A DNA stretch of 64,000 bases, taken from assembly GCF_021532625.1 (NCBI RefSeq), contig NZ_JAKGAR010000001.1, positions 1-64,000 on the forward strand, in the 5' to 3' direction. The stretch is from Octadecabacter algicola. GTDB taxonomy: Bacteria; Pseudomonadota; Alphaproteobacteria; Rhodobacterales; Rhodobacteraceae. Each line of letters starts with the position of its first letter. The stretch's first letter is position 1. This document shows positions 43,292 to 52,461 of the stretch, piece by piece. The notes beneath the pieces were generated by a model, which ran no database searches, was not told the origin of the DNA, and saw only the letters and a list, made by a program, of their open reading frames with translations. The translations under genes were made by a program, and so were the position numbers.

Positions 43292-44689
43292 CTAAAGTGT
43301 TGTGCGTAGTTTTTCCAAATGCACGCCAAGCAATTTTTGCGCGCGTTGGGCTGAGTCAGCTTCGACGTAACACCGGAATTCAGGGGCGTTACCTGACGGT
43401 CTCAGGTGGACAACATTGCCACCCTCAAAGCTTACTCTCAAACCGTCTGTTGTGTCAGCATCGGTTTCAGCCCCGACACCCGCAAAGAAAGCCGCGCGCG
43501 CGGCGCGGTTCTCCGTCAGCTCTGTCAAAAACGCTTTGGACGCATCCGTAGCGATACCCGTCAATCGATCCGCAGCCGTGAAACGGGCGGGCAGGTCAGC
43601 AACCAGCGCATCAAGCGTGGTTCCAGACGCCTGCGCAAGCGACAACGGCGCCAAAATCGGCAAAAGGCAGTCGCGGGTCATCAAAGGCGCCAATCGACCT
43701 GACGGTGTGACTGCTTCGAAGCCAAGCAAGAACCCGCCATTCGCCTCGTAGCCAACTACCTTTGCCGATGGATCCGCCGCGAGGCAGTCTTCCATCGCTG
43801 CAATCACAAACGGTGACCCGATACGCGTTAGATGGATGGTTTCGAATTCGTCCATTTGCTTGATCATCGTGTTGGATGACACAGGCGTGCACAGAATGTC
43901 GGCGCCCAACATTTTCGATGTGATCGCGCCCAAGACATCCCCTGGAACGATATTGCTATTGCGATCCACGACCATCGGACGATCAGCGTCACCATCCGTT
44001 GAGATCAAAACATCAAGGTTATGATCACCGCACCAGCCAGCAAACAAACTGCTGGTTTCTGGATCTACGGCTTCGGTATCGACCGGGATAAATTCATCCG
44101 ACCGCGCGATCGGCACTGCGGTGCCACCCAATGCAGTCACAACATCAACCATCACGTCCCGCGCCACAGAGCTGTGCTGGTAAACACCGACCCGCAAACC
44201 TGTCAGAGCTGCCGTACCGAAAGCCGACGTATAACGCGCTACATACGCAGCAATCGCGTCTTGCCCGCCATCGATCTTAACCGTCGCCTCAACCGCAGGC
44301 CCATCGAGCGCTGTCAGATGCGAAAGAATAGAGGTTTCGTCGTCTTTCGAAATTTCGCCCTTCGTCGTGTAGAACTTCAGCCCGTTCCGGTCAGCAGGAA
44401 TGTGGCTGCCCGTAATCATGATCGCAGCTTGTCCCGCGGATAAAGACGCGAGCGCCAGTGCAGGCGTCGGAAGAGGGCCGTCTACGATCGCGGTTTGACC
44501 AGCCTGCGAGATTGCCGTGATAACAGCGTCGGCGATTTCCGGTGAGGATGGGCGCAAATCCCAGCCCACTCGGACGGTGCCATTTGTCTCGCACGCCAAA
44601 AGGAACGCATTGGTATAATCACTGACAAGTTCCGATGTCAGTTCAGTAACAAGGCCACGAAGGCCGCTTGTGCCAAATTTAGGAGCCAT
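43292..44689 (-). CDS. manB: Phosphomannomutase/phosphoglucomutase
   Basis: 465 residues from ATG 44689, where the protein opens with MAPKFGTSGLRG as in the family; the frame extends to 44743 without support. The phosphoserine segment is TGSHIPADRNGLKF near residue 91, a variant of the usual TASHNP, and the magnesium site is STDGDADRP near 230. It converts mannose-6-phosphate to mannose-1-phosphate for ManC, completing the GDP-mannose route in this window. Activity on glucose phosphates is also possible. It stands alone between two secreted-protein regions. Confidence 0.9.
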   Translation of the reverse strand: MAPKFGTSGLRGLVTELTSELVSDYTNAFLLACETNGTVRVGWDLRPSSPEIADAVITAISQAGQTAIVDGPLPTPALALASLSAGQAAIMITGSHIPADRNGLKFYTTKGEISKDDETSILSHLTALDGPAVEATVKIDGGQDAIAAYVARYTSAFGTAALTGLRVGVYQHSSVARDVMVDVVTALGGTAVPIARSDEFIPVDTEAVDPETSSLFAGWCGDHNLDVLISTDGDADRPMVVDRNSNIVPGDVLGAITSKMLGADILCTPVSSNTMIKQMDEFETIHLTRIGSPFVIAAMEDCLAADPSAKVVGYEANGGFLLGFEAVTPSGRLAPLMTRDCLLPILAPLSLAQASGTTLDALVADLPARFTAADRLTGIATDASKAFLTELTENRAARAAFFAGVGAETDADTTDGLRVSFEGGNVVHLRPSGNAPEFRCYVEADSAQRAQKLLGVHLEKLRTTL

Positions 44690-44826
44690 TCTCGGGTGCC
44701 TTCCAAAAAATTGATGTGGGTCCGAAGGTTTTAGCGGCCCCAAGTTGATTTGGATTGTCTGTTACAAGAAATACTGGAAAACTGGAACGGCCCTATCTGC
44801 AGAAACTTGTTTTCATCTCAACGCGT

Positions 44827-45522
44827 TCAATATGCCGCGCTGACCCCCAAGTTGAGAGCGAATGTCTTATCCTGAGTAACTTGCACTCCAAATGCAATTT
44901 GGCCGTTATAGGAACTGTCCCATCCATAATATGCGTCCGTAAAGACAAACCCCGTCGCATGAATGCTGGTATCTCGCACATCCAAAAGCGCCGATGTGAT
45001 CGCAACTCGCGTTCGGGAAACTTCCACTCCGCCGCCGCTTCGCACCCCCCACACGCCGGATCCGCCAACCGGCCTTTCGATTTGGGAATACAGGCGTGGG
45101 GTCAGCGTAACATAATCAAACCGGACAGAAATCGGATCGATCAAAGGCCCCGCACCTTCAGGCAAACGATAATATGCTTGTCCGACCGATAGCATCGCGT
45201 CCCACATTATATCCATATCAGGCCTAGACCATATCAATTGCGACGCCTGCAACGACAGCGCATAAGATGCCCCGCTGCTTTGGCGCGCGCCATCGGTTTC
45301 CCCAAATATGTCATCTGCGCTTAGGTTAAATCCGCCCCCCACGGGGGTTGGGCCGAAAAAGCTATTGGCGGCGCTCTCCAAGGCATCCGGCAGTGTCAAA
45401 CTAGGTCCGGATCCTGCTTGCAACCGAAGCTCAATAGGGTGCTGCGCAGAGCCAACGGTTGGGTAAAGACCCGAAAACAGAAACAATCCTGCAAGAAAAA
45501 CGCGAATAGTTATTTCACCCAT
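44827..45522 (-). CDS. Small outer-membrane beta-barrel candidate
   Basis: 231 residues. It has a signal peptide (hydrophobic FLAGLFLFSGLYPTV, likely cut after GSA). The rest alternates polar and hydrophobic residues with many Gly, Tyr and Ser and ends in an aromatic residue (GVSAAY), the pattern of an outer-membrane barrel. No family was recognised. It is divergent from the RTX/DUF4214 gene at 45616, with 93 bases between, which may mean shared control and a link to surface display. Confidence 0.6.
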   Translation of the reverse strand: MGEITIRVFLAGLFLFSGLYPTVGSAQHPIELRLQAGSGPSLTLPDALESAANSFFGPTPVGGGFNLSADDIFGETDGARQSSGASYALSLQASQLIWSRPDMDIMWDAMLSVGQAYYRLPEGAGPLIDPISVRFDYVTLTPRLYSQIERPVGGSGVWGVRSGGGVEVSRTRVAITSALLDVRDTSIHATGFVFTDAYYGWDSSYNGQIAFGVQVTQDKTFALNLGVSAAY

Positions 45523-45615
45523 CTATTCAGAACTTTCCGCCTTGCTCGAGTTCGAACCATTGATAGTATAACTTTGATAAAAAATTGAGAATACTTGCTT
45601 TTAAGGGATACAATT

Positions 45616-48471
45616 ATGTTGGACGGTGTTTTTTCGGTACTTACTTTTATTGAGGATGATGGTGAAACAAGTGTTTTTGACAGCCTATATGACGCGGCTC
45701 TGATCGAAAACTTAAGTTTCGATCATGCAGACGCGCTTGAAGTTTTCGGTGACACTATTTCTGCCGCCCTTAACGAAGCACCGACAACAATTTCCAGTTC
45801 AAAAGTCGTTTGGGGCGATGCACAGAATGCGCTCTCAATTTCTGGTCTTAACCTTAGCAATATTAGCTCACTAGAAGACTTCGCCGCAGATCTGGAAGCC
45901 GGCATCGCATCCGGTAGCTTTACATCGATTGATTTCATCAGCGGCGGGACCAATATTCTGGAAATCCAAGGGACCGGAACAGAGTTTTCGCTCATTTCTG
46001 GTGATCAAAGGATCGACCTGACTGGGCAAATCCCCAATAGCTTTCAGGGCATGTTTGATCTGATTATTGCTGTTGGAAATTTGACGCTGACCGATCCAGC
46101 AGACTTTACCCAAGCTGAATTCAATTCCCTAATCAGTGTCTTGGAAACTTTTGCATTGTCGTCTGCGACGATAAGCGACGGCGGTGCGCAAGTTGCGCAA
46201 CTGTCGCTCGGTTCATCTAATGTATCACTCAACCTCGCGGGGATGGAATTTGCAGCCGCTGGCGCATTCGATTTTGATAGCCTTGGAAACTTCATCGACA
46301 TTCTTTCGGATGCCACGAATAGGGGTGAAGATCCTCTCGACCTCGGCGATATCGCAGAATTTGGGCTGACAGAATTGTCGGTCACAGGCGCTGACGGCAC
46401 CGAACTGATCAGCATTACAGGGAACCCAGAAACCGAGGATGACCTCTTCTTTGAAACCATAGAAGTGGTAGGGACAGATGAAGACGACCGTAACATTGAT
46501 CTCGACGCCATTTTGTCCTTCGACGCTAACCAATTTAATATTGATCTTGGCGCCGGTAGAGACGAGCTAGAAGTCTATCCAGAATATGCATTCTATGGTG
46601 GCGAATTCGACAATTTCGAGCTTCCTGAAGTCTTTATTGACGGTGGGACCTCATTGGACGGTGACTTTGAGAGTAACGAGTTTGATTTCGTATCTGGAAT
46701 CTATGGCATTTACACTCTCAACTTCGAAGAAGGTACGTTCGAGGCATTGGTCGACCCAGATGCCGCCTACGGATATTACAATTATGTCGACGGCCAGTAT
46801 GAATACGTCAGCCCAGAGGGGGATTTCTCCGAAGAAAATGCCGTCGTGGTCCAAGAATTTGATTTCGCGAATTTCTCAGACGCTGATCTCAATTTCTATG
46901 GCGGCGGCCAACTGATTGTCACAGGTGACGCCGAAGAAAACCGTTTCGATCTTAAATCGCTGGTGGACTACTTCGAGATTGATGGCAAAGACGGCGAAGA
47001 TCGACTGAAATTCGACAACGGGTATTACGACGTTACAGTCACAGAACTGGTCAACGGAGTCGAAGTATCAAGCATCGAAACCCTAAACGACATCACAGCT
47101 GACGCTTTCCTCGCCGTGTTCGATATCGAGGTAACCGAAGGGGCCTGGTATGAGATATTCGTTGAGTCCACTGGCGAAGTCATCGGACAGTTCCGCAATA
47201 TCGAGTCTTTCCAGTTCCTTGACGACCTTGGAGAAGACGTTTTCCTAGGATTGGAAGACTTGGTTAATGACAATGCGTTTGTCGGCGACGGCCTCGACAA
47301 CTACTTGGTCGGAGATGATGCGCAGAACGTTCTTGTTGGCGCTGGTGGTATCGACGTACTGCGCGGTAAAGCAGAGTCAGATATCCTGTTCGGCGACGAC
47401 GGAGACGATTACATTTTCGGTGACGATCTTCCGGTTACGTATTTCGCGGAGACGGCGGCGTCTGTGTATCGTTTGTACCAAGCCACGCTTGGTCGCGAGC
47501 CGGATGCGAATGGGCATCAGAACTGGACCACGCGGGTGGCCACTGATGAACTGTCGCTGCTGCAGGCGGCGAACGGGTTTGTGAACTCAACGGAATTCCA
47601 GAACACATATGGTGCGTTGGGCAATGCGGACTTCGTCAATCTGCTCTATCAAAACGTACTGGGTCGCGATGCCGATGACACCGGTTTGGCCCGGTGGGTT
47701 GGCGACCTCGAGGGCGGCATGGAGCGGGCGCAAGTCGTTCTTGGGTTCTCCAATAGTAACGAGTTCAAGAACAACACCGCAACGGATGCTGCGCAATTTG
47801 GGCAAAGCAATACCCAGCAGGTTTGGACCGACGATGTGTTCCGCCTGTATCAGGCCACGCTGGATCGCGCGCCCAATGTGGACGGCATGTTCAACTGGTC
47901 TGAACGCCTGGGAACGGGGACGGATTACCTGGATGCGGCCAACGGATTTGTTGCTTCCCAAGAGTTCAAGAACCGCTTTGGTGAAGACCTGAGCAACGCT
48001 GATTTTGTCGAACTGATGTATCAGAACGTGCTTGGCCGTGCCGCGGATGAAGGTGGCTTGGCGCGCTGGGTTGGTGACCTCGAAGACGGGGCATCACGCA
48101 CGGAAGTTGTGCAAGGCTTTGCCCAATCCAGCGAGTTCCGCAACAACACCGAAGACGCATTGGAAGACTGGATGCGGGACAATGCGGCCAGCGATGAAAT
48201 CATCGGCGGCGAGGGTGATGATGTGATGGCCGGCGGGTTCGGCTCGGACCTGTTCGTGTTCCGCCAAACGGACGCAGGCAGCGACGTTGTGCTTGATCTG
48301 GAAGCTTGGGATGGCATCGACATCACCGATTTCGAGTTCGGCGACCTAGCAACAGCACAAGCTGCATTCACGCAGGACGGCACCGACGTGGTCTTTGCAT
48401 CGGGCAACGTTGAAGTCGTGTTTGAGGGCACCGATCTCGCCGACTTCGATGACGGCATGTTGTTTGTATAA
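45616..48471 (+). CDS. Secreted RTX-like DUF4214 protein, mosaic gene
   Basis: 951 residues. Residues 1-570 are acidic and of unknown fold. Two or three RTX-like nonapeptides follow near 576-605 (GGIDVLRGK, DILFGDDGDDYIFGDD), then four DUF4214 half-repeats (about 610-860; VYRLYQATLGREPDANG, GFVNSTEF) and the shared tail (EIIGGEGDDV, SDLFVFRQ, LEAWDGIDITDF). Base composition jumps at about 47440: sample 60-base lines give 25 GC at 46021-46080 against 38 at 47521-47580. The end is identical to window bases 1-77. Both facts suggest that the 3' part came from a paralogue. ATG 45616 has AAGGG eight bases upstream; a TTG at 45595 is less likely. Probably exported by type I secretion. Confidence 0.83.
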   Translation: MLDGVFSVLTFIEDDGETSVFDSLYDAALIENLSFDHADALEVFGDTISAALNEAPTTISSSKVVWGDAQNALSISGLNLSNISSLEDFAADLEAGIASGSFTSIDFISGGTNILEIQGTGTEFSLISGDQRIDLTGQIPNSFQGMFDLIIAVGNLTLTDPADFTQAEFNSLISVLETFALSSATISDGGAQVAQLSLGSSNVSLNLAGMEFAAAGAFDFDSLGNFIDILSDATNRGEDPLDLGDIAEFGLTELSVTGADGTELISITGNPETEDDLFFETIEVVGTDEDDRNIDLDAILSFDANQFNIDLGAGRDELEVYPEYAFYGGEFDNFELPEVFIDGGTSLDGDFESNEFDFVSGIYGIYTLNFEEGTFEALVDPDAAYGYYNYVDGQYEYVSPEGDFSEENAVVVQEFDFANFSDADLNFYGGGQLIVTGDAEENRFDLKSLVDYFEIDGKDGEDRLKFDNGYYDVTVTELVNGVEVSSIETLNDITADAFLAVFDIEVTEGAWYEIFVESTGEVIGQFRNIESFQFLDDLGEDVFLGLEDLVNDNAFVGDGLDNYLVGDDAQNVLVGAGGIDVLRGKAESDILFGDDGDDYIFGDDLPVTYFAETAASVYRLYQATLGREPDANGHQNWTTRVATDELSLLQAANGFVNSTEFQNTYGALGNADFVNLLYQNVLGRDADDTGLARWVGDLEGGMERAQVVLGFSNSNEFKNNTATDAAQFGQSNTQQVWTDDVFRLYQATLDRAPNVDGMFNWSERLGTGTDYLDAANGFVASQEFKNRFGEDLSNADFVELMYQNVLGRAADEGGLARWVGDLEDGASRTEVVQGFAQSSEFRNNTEDALEDWMRDNAASDEIIGGEGDDVMAGGFGSDLFVFRQTDAGSDVVLDLEAWDGIDITDFEFGDLATAQAAFTQDGTDVVFASGNVEVVFEGTDLADFDDGMLFV

Positions 48472-48473
48472 GG
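48397..48473 (+). repeat. 77-bp exact direct repeat of bases 1-77
   Basis: Matches the first 77 bases of the window. It covers the last 24 codons and stop of the 45616-48471 gene plus two bases after it, and diverges immediately afterwards. Confidence 0.95.
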
Positions 48474-48738
48474 GACGTCTGGGGATCTATCCTATGCTGG
48501 TAGGCTTTAGAAAAGCGGGTGGGAAAATTACCATCGGCAAGCTGTTGAGCGCATTCATAGTTTGAAGTTCGACTAGCACAGAAAATGACCATCGAGACGT
48601 CATTTAGATCGCCAGCCGTCGATGAAACATGACTTCATGCGTTATTAGTTAACTTGATCTATTTTTGCTGTTACGAAGTGAGTGTCAGTCTGGCTGACTT
48701 TGAATTTCGTACCCTTGAGACACAGTGGAGAGAGTATC

Positions 48739-49917
48739 GTGGCAACAACTACAAATGTGATCAATGGCGGTCTGGCGATAAACGAAGTCGGAACTGACCC
48801 AAACGGAACTCCCGGATTTGACACTGACGGCAGCGGCGATATCGACGCGCTGAAGGATGAATTTATCGAGATCATCAATGTATCGGGCTCGCCAATATCG
48901 CTTGCGGGTGTGGAGCTTTGGGAAGACCAACTGGTGCACAGTTTCTCAGGTGGCACATTGGGCGCTGGGGAAGTCTTGCTAATTTTAGATAACAACGCAG
49001 ACCTTGCATCAGCACAGGCCGCGAACCCGGGCGCAACGATTGTGGTGGCAAGCGGGTCATTGTCGCTTTCGAATACCGGTGACGGGCTTGCGATGGTCGA
49101 CACCACGTCAGGCGATTATGTTGCATTTAACTACGGCAATGCCGTCGGTGGCGATGAGGCCGCAGATTCTCCAAGCTTTCCTGGTACCAATCTAATTGGC
49201 ACGGACGACGTCGCACTGACCGCTGACGGCCAATCGATCCAGCGCGATCCAGCGGGCGATGACAATATTGTAGTTGACGACGCAACACCGGGATTGCTGT
49301 GTTTTGCCGAGGGCACCCTAATTCGCAGTTTGAACGGCGAAGTTCCGGTCGAAACTCTTGAGGTCGGGCAGAAAATCCAGACAGCGTCTGGTCAGGAATG
49401 TGATGTGCTTTGGCTTGGGAGACAGACAGCGCAACCTGGTTCCGCTCAGGTGCCTGCTAAACTTGAACCTGTCCGCATCCACAAAGGGGCGTTGGCGAAC
49501 GGAGTGCCGCATAGTGATTTAACCGTAACGGCCGATCATGGGTTGGTCGTAGACGACTTGGTCATAAACGCGGGGTGTCTTGTGAATGGTTCGACTATTC
49601 AATGGGTGCCTGCTGGCGAACTGCCAAAAAGCGTTACTTACTACCATATCGAAACCAAGCACCACGAGGTCATCCTTGCTAACGGTGCGCCAACAGAAAC
49701 CTTTATTGATTATGTTGGGCGGCAAAGTTTCGACAATTACCAAGAATATGTCGATATGTATGGCTGCGAGCGGATCATTCCGGAGCTGAAATACACACGC
49801 ATTTCGGCCAAGCGGCAGCTTCCAAAACACATCTGCGAGCGTTTTGATATTCCTTCATATGATGATGCGGTTGAAGCAGAGTTTGTTGAGATGATGCAAA
49901 CGCTTAACGTTGGGTGA
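48739..49917 (+). CDS. Hint-domain protein with N-terminal lamin-tail-like domain
   Basis: 392 residues from GTG 48739, with GGAG eight bases upstream; an in-frame GTG at 48682 lacks such a site. Residues about 1-165 resemble a lamin-tail domain (LAINEVGTDPNG, EFIEIINVSGSPISLAGVEL, LGAGEVLLILDNN, GDGLAMVD). A Hint (hedgehog/intein) domain starts at Cys188 (CFAEGTLIRSLNGEVPVETL) and has the block-B-like TADHGLVVDD. Hint_2 proteins of this type are frequent in Rhodobacterales and often part of type I secreted proteins. Autocatalytic cleavage at Cys188 is expected for an active domain but not shown. The C-terminus after the Hint part is short. Confidence 0.82.
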   Translation: MATTTNVINGGLAINEVGTDPNGTPGFDTDGSGDIDALKDEFIEIINVSGSPISLAGVELWEDQLVHSFSGGTLGAGEVLLILDNNADLASAQAANPGATIVVASGSLSLSNTGDGLAMVDTTSGDYVAFNYGNAVGGDEAADSPSFPGTNLIGTDDVALTADGQSIQRDPAGDDNIVVDDATPGLLCFAEGTLIRSLNGEVPVETLEVGQKIQTASGQECDVLWLGRQTAQPGSAQVPAKLEPVRIHKGALANGVPHSDLTVTADHGLVVDDLVINAGCLVNGSTIQWVPAGELPKSVTYYHIETKHHEVILANGAPTETFIDYVGRQSFDNYQEYVDMYGCERIIPELKYTRISAKRQLPKHICERFDIPSYDDAVEAEFVEMMQTLNVG

Positions 49918-49945
49918 TAAAGCGGTTTGTTGAGATTTTGGCCAG

Positions 49946-49984
49946 CCATTTAAGGGATAACGCAATCGTGGTTCCCTTAAATGG
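49946..49984 (+). promoter_or_regulatory. Hairpin covering the start codon of the TPR-GT32 gene
   Basis: CCATTTAAGGGA (49946-49957) pairs perfectly over 12 bp with TCCCTTAAATGG (49973-49984), loop 15 bases. The right arm contains the ATG at 49981-49983; the left arm contains an AAGGGA ribosome-binding-like site. A tiny frame from GTG 49968 (six codons, stop 49986-49988) overlaps the start. It may control translation, or simply end the Hint gene transcript. Confidence 0.5.
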
Positions 49985-52416
49985 TTGATACGACGAGAAA
50001 CAACAAACCCACCGCCGCGGACCTGTTAGAAGCAGTGAGCGAAGCGCAACAGGTGCTCAACTTCGATGGGGCCTTGCAACAAGTTGTTTCTGCATTGGAG
50101 CAGTATCCTGGCAACCTCCCACTGCAGTTGCGAAAGGCGGTCGTGTTGCGCCAGTTGCGGCGCAACGATGAGGGCATCGCGCACTTACAAACGTTGTTGA
50201 ATCGACGCCCGCGCAATGTCGCGATTATGTTCGGGCTCGTGGCAGCGCACCGCGAAGCAGGCGAATATGAAACCAGTCTAGAATTGATTGAAACAATACT
50301 GGCGTTACAGGCAGGTCACCGTGGCGCACTTCTCGCCAAGATCGAGATCGCCATCGCGTTGCACAAATTCGACGACGCCCTATGCCATGCCAATGCAGCC
50401 GAAGCCGCACTTCCAAACGACCTGACCATTCAAATCAAAAAAGCCATATCTTTTCGGGGCCTTAGGCGCCACGAAGAAGGCATTTCTCTTTTGGTTGCGT
50501 TGTTGAAACGCAACCCACGCGACATCACTATTATGCACACGCTAGCAACGTCACACCGCGTCGCAGGGGATCAAGTCGCCAGCCTGAAATTGATAAACAA
50601 GATGCTGGCGGAACAGCCAAACCACCGTGGTGCGCTTGTCGCGAAAATTGGATTGGCAAGCAGGTTGCAAGACTTCGATACGTTGACAGACTTTGCTTCA
50701 AACCATCTGCCTGTGTTGATGTCGAAAAGCGATGAAGCTGATATAAACCTTGGCGCAATACTGGGTGCGACAATTCTCGCCGGTTTACCGCCGAGGTTGT
50801 CTGAGGATTTGTTTGACGAAATTTCAGATTGGCTTGTTGCGCACCAAGAAAACATTCCCAGCGGCCTTTTGTGGGATGTATACGAGCGCGCCGACCTCAG
50901 CGGCAAGGATGTATTAGCCGACAGTTTTCTAGGCGATCTGTTTTCACGCAAAACCCTAGGCCTTCATGAAAGCAAACAGATACTGGCCAAAGCGTTTCAG
51001 CACCAGCTGTCGAACTGGAAAGAGATCGGGCAGGTGCTTTTATCCAAACAGTCGCCAGAAAGCCGGCCTCAGTTCGAACTCGAATACGATGCGTTGACCA
51101 TTGGGGCGTCTAGAGCGCTCAGTCAAAGGGAGCGCGACGGTGGTACCCCACGCACAGTTGCAGAATGTTTGCTTATTTCCAGACTGCTGAAACAAGCAGG
51201 AAAACAACGTGTCGCGGTACGGTATTTACATAAGGTTTTTGATCATCACCTTGATAGCGTTCCAGTCTTTCGGGACTATGTGATGACCTCGATCGCGTCC
51301 GGCGAGCCGCATCGTGTCGCCAAGGCCAAAGAACGCCTGCAATCCTCTGCACCCCAAAGCCAACTTGTTATTGCGCTGTGCTTTGTCGAGATGAACGATC
51401 TCAAAGAGGCACGCAGGGTTCTTGAGGCAATTACGGACCCACAATTGAAGCTCGACTCTCGTGCAATCTACATTGATGTGTTGATAGGGTTGAACGAGAT
51501 AGATGCCGCCGAACAAGCCATCCAAGAGATGCGGTCTTCGCAGTCTCAAAAAGACTACATACATTTCAACCCATCTTTGCAGGGTTTGCTCTTTGCTGAC
51601 GCTAAATTGGCCAGCGAAGCCGGTTTGGATCAGGCGAGTTTCACTACAATTGCGCCTGCTGTTCAGGTGATATCTGACTGGATGAAACGCACGGCATCCA
51701 AAACAGGTGAAAGTCAACAAATACCACGAAATATCGTGCAGTATTGGGATGCAGAAACTCCTCCCGAAGATGTTTCTGAGATCATGCAAACTTGGAAAGA
51801 TGCGCCGCATTGTGACTATCGCCTTTTTAGTCGCGATATGGCCCTACGTTTCATAAATGATCGGCTTGGCCCAAGTTGGGGAAAGGCATTCTTGTTGTCC
51901 CGTTCACCTACAGAACAAAGTGACTTCTTTCGCCTTTGTTTTTTGATGTTAGAGGGCGGTATTTACGCCGACTCGGATGATCGGCTGATCTGTCATGTCG
52001 ACAGTCTTTTTGCTCAGTCCGACGGGCTCACCGTCACATTGGAACCCTTTGGGAAAATCGGAAACAACATCGTCATGGCGCCCGCAAAGCATCCAGCAAT
52101 TGTTTGGGCCGCAGTGTCTGCGAAGAGATCGCTTCTTCAGCGCGACAACGACAGTACATGGAGCAAGGCCGGCCCCGGTCTACTGACGAGGGCGGTCGCT
52201 AGATATATTCAGAAGTGCGATCTGGAAAAGGCGCACGTCGATCTGACCATAATCGAGCGATACAAAATCGGAAAGTTTGTGCAGTACCATACGCCTTTGC
52301 CCTACAAAGAGAGCAAGCTTTATTGGAATTCGCAACATGTCGCCGGAAGCCTTAGGGGGTTATCCAGCAAGTTTTCTGGTGCGCCTGTCACGAGCGATAC
52401 ATCCCGCCAATTATAA
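49981..52416 (+). CDS. TPR-containing glycosyltransferase (GT32-like)
   Basis: 811 residues. Tetratricopeptide repeats fill the first 250 residues at least, with two long near-repeats (residues about 30-135 and 140-225; for example LRKAVVLRQLRRNDEGIAHL and IKKAISFRGLRRHEEGISLL). The C-terminal 230 residues form a GT32 domain: IPRNIVQYWDAETPP near 580, QSDFFRLCFLMLEGGIYADSDD near 645-665 with the DXD motif. GT32 enzymes transfer hexoses in capsule and glycan synthesis. An in-frame stop lies directly before ATG 49981, fixing the upstream limit. The start is inside a hairpin, and no normal ribosome-binding site precedes it. Confidence 0.84.
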   Translation: MVDTTRNNKPTAADLLEAVSEAQQVLNFDGALQQVVSALEQYPGNLPLQLRKAVVLRQLRRNDEGIAHLQTLLNRRPRNVAIMFGLVAAHREAGEYETSLELIETILALQAGHRGALLAKIEIAIALHKFDDALCHANAAEAALPNDLTIQIKKAISFRGLRRHEEGISLLVALLKRNPRDITIMHTLATSHRVAGDQVASLKLINKMLAEQPNHRGALVAKIGLASRLQDFDTLTDFASNHLPVLMSKSDEADINLGAILGATILAGLPPRLSEDLFDEISDWLVAHQENIPSGLLWDVYERADLSGKDVLADSFLGDLFSRKTLGLHESKQILAKAFQHQLSNWKEIGQVLLSKQSPESRPQFELEYDALTIGASRALSQRERDGGTPRTVAECLLISRLLKQAGKQRVAVRYLHKVFDHHLDSVPVFRDYVMTSIASGEPHRVAKAKERLQSSAPQSQLVIALCFVEMNDLKEARRVLEAITDPQLKLDSRAIYIDVLIGLNEIDAAEQAIQEMRSSQSQKDYIHFNPSLQGLLFADAKLASEAGLDQASFTTIAPAVQVISDWMKRTASKTGESQQIPRNIVQYWDAETPPEDVSEIMQTWKDAPHCDYRLFSRDMALRFINDRLGPSWGKAFLLSRSPTEQSDFFRLCFLMLEGGIYADSDDRLICHVDSLFAQSDGLTVTLEPFGKIGNNIVMAPAKHPAIVWAAVSAKRSLLQRDNDSTWSKAGPGLLTRAVARYIQKCDLEKAHVDLTIIERYKIGKFVQYHTPLPYKESKLYWNSQHVAGSLRGLSSKFSGAPVTSDTSRQL

Positions 52417-52461
52417 GCTCCGGTGACGCGCCCGCAGACCAAAGGGCTGCAGGCGGTTGGC

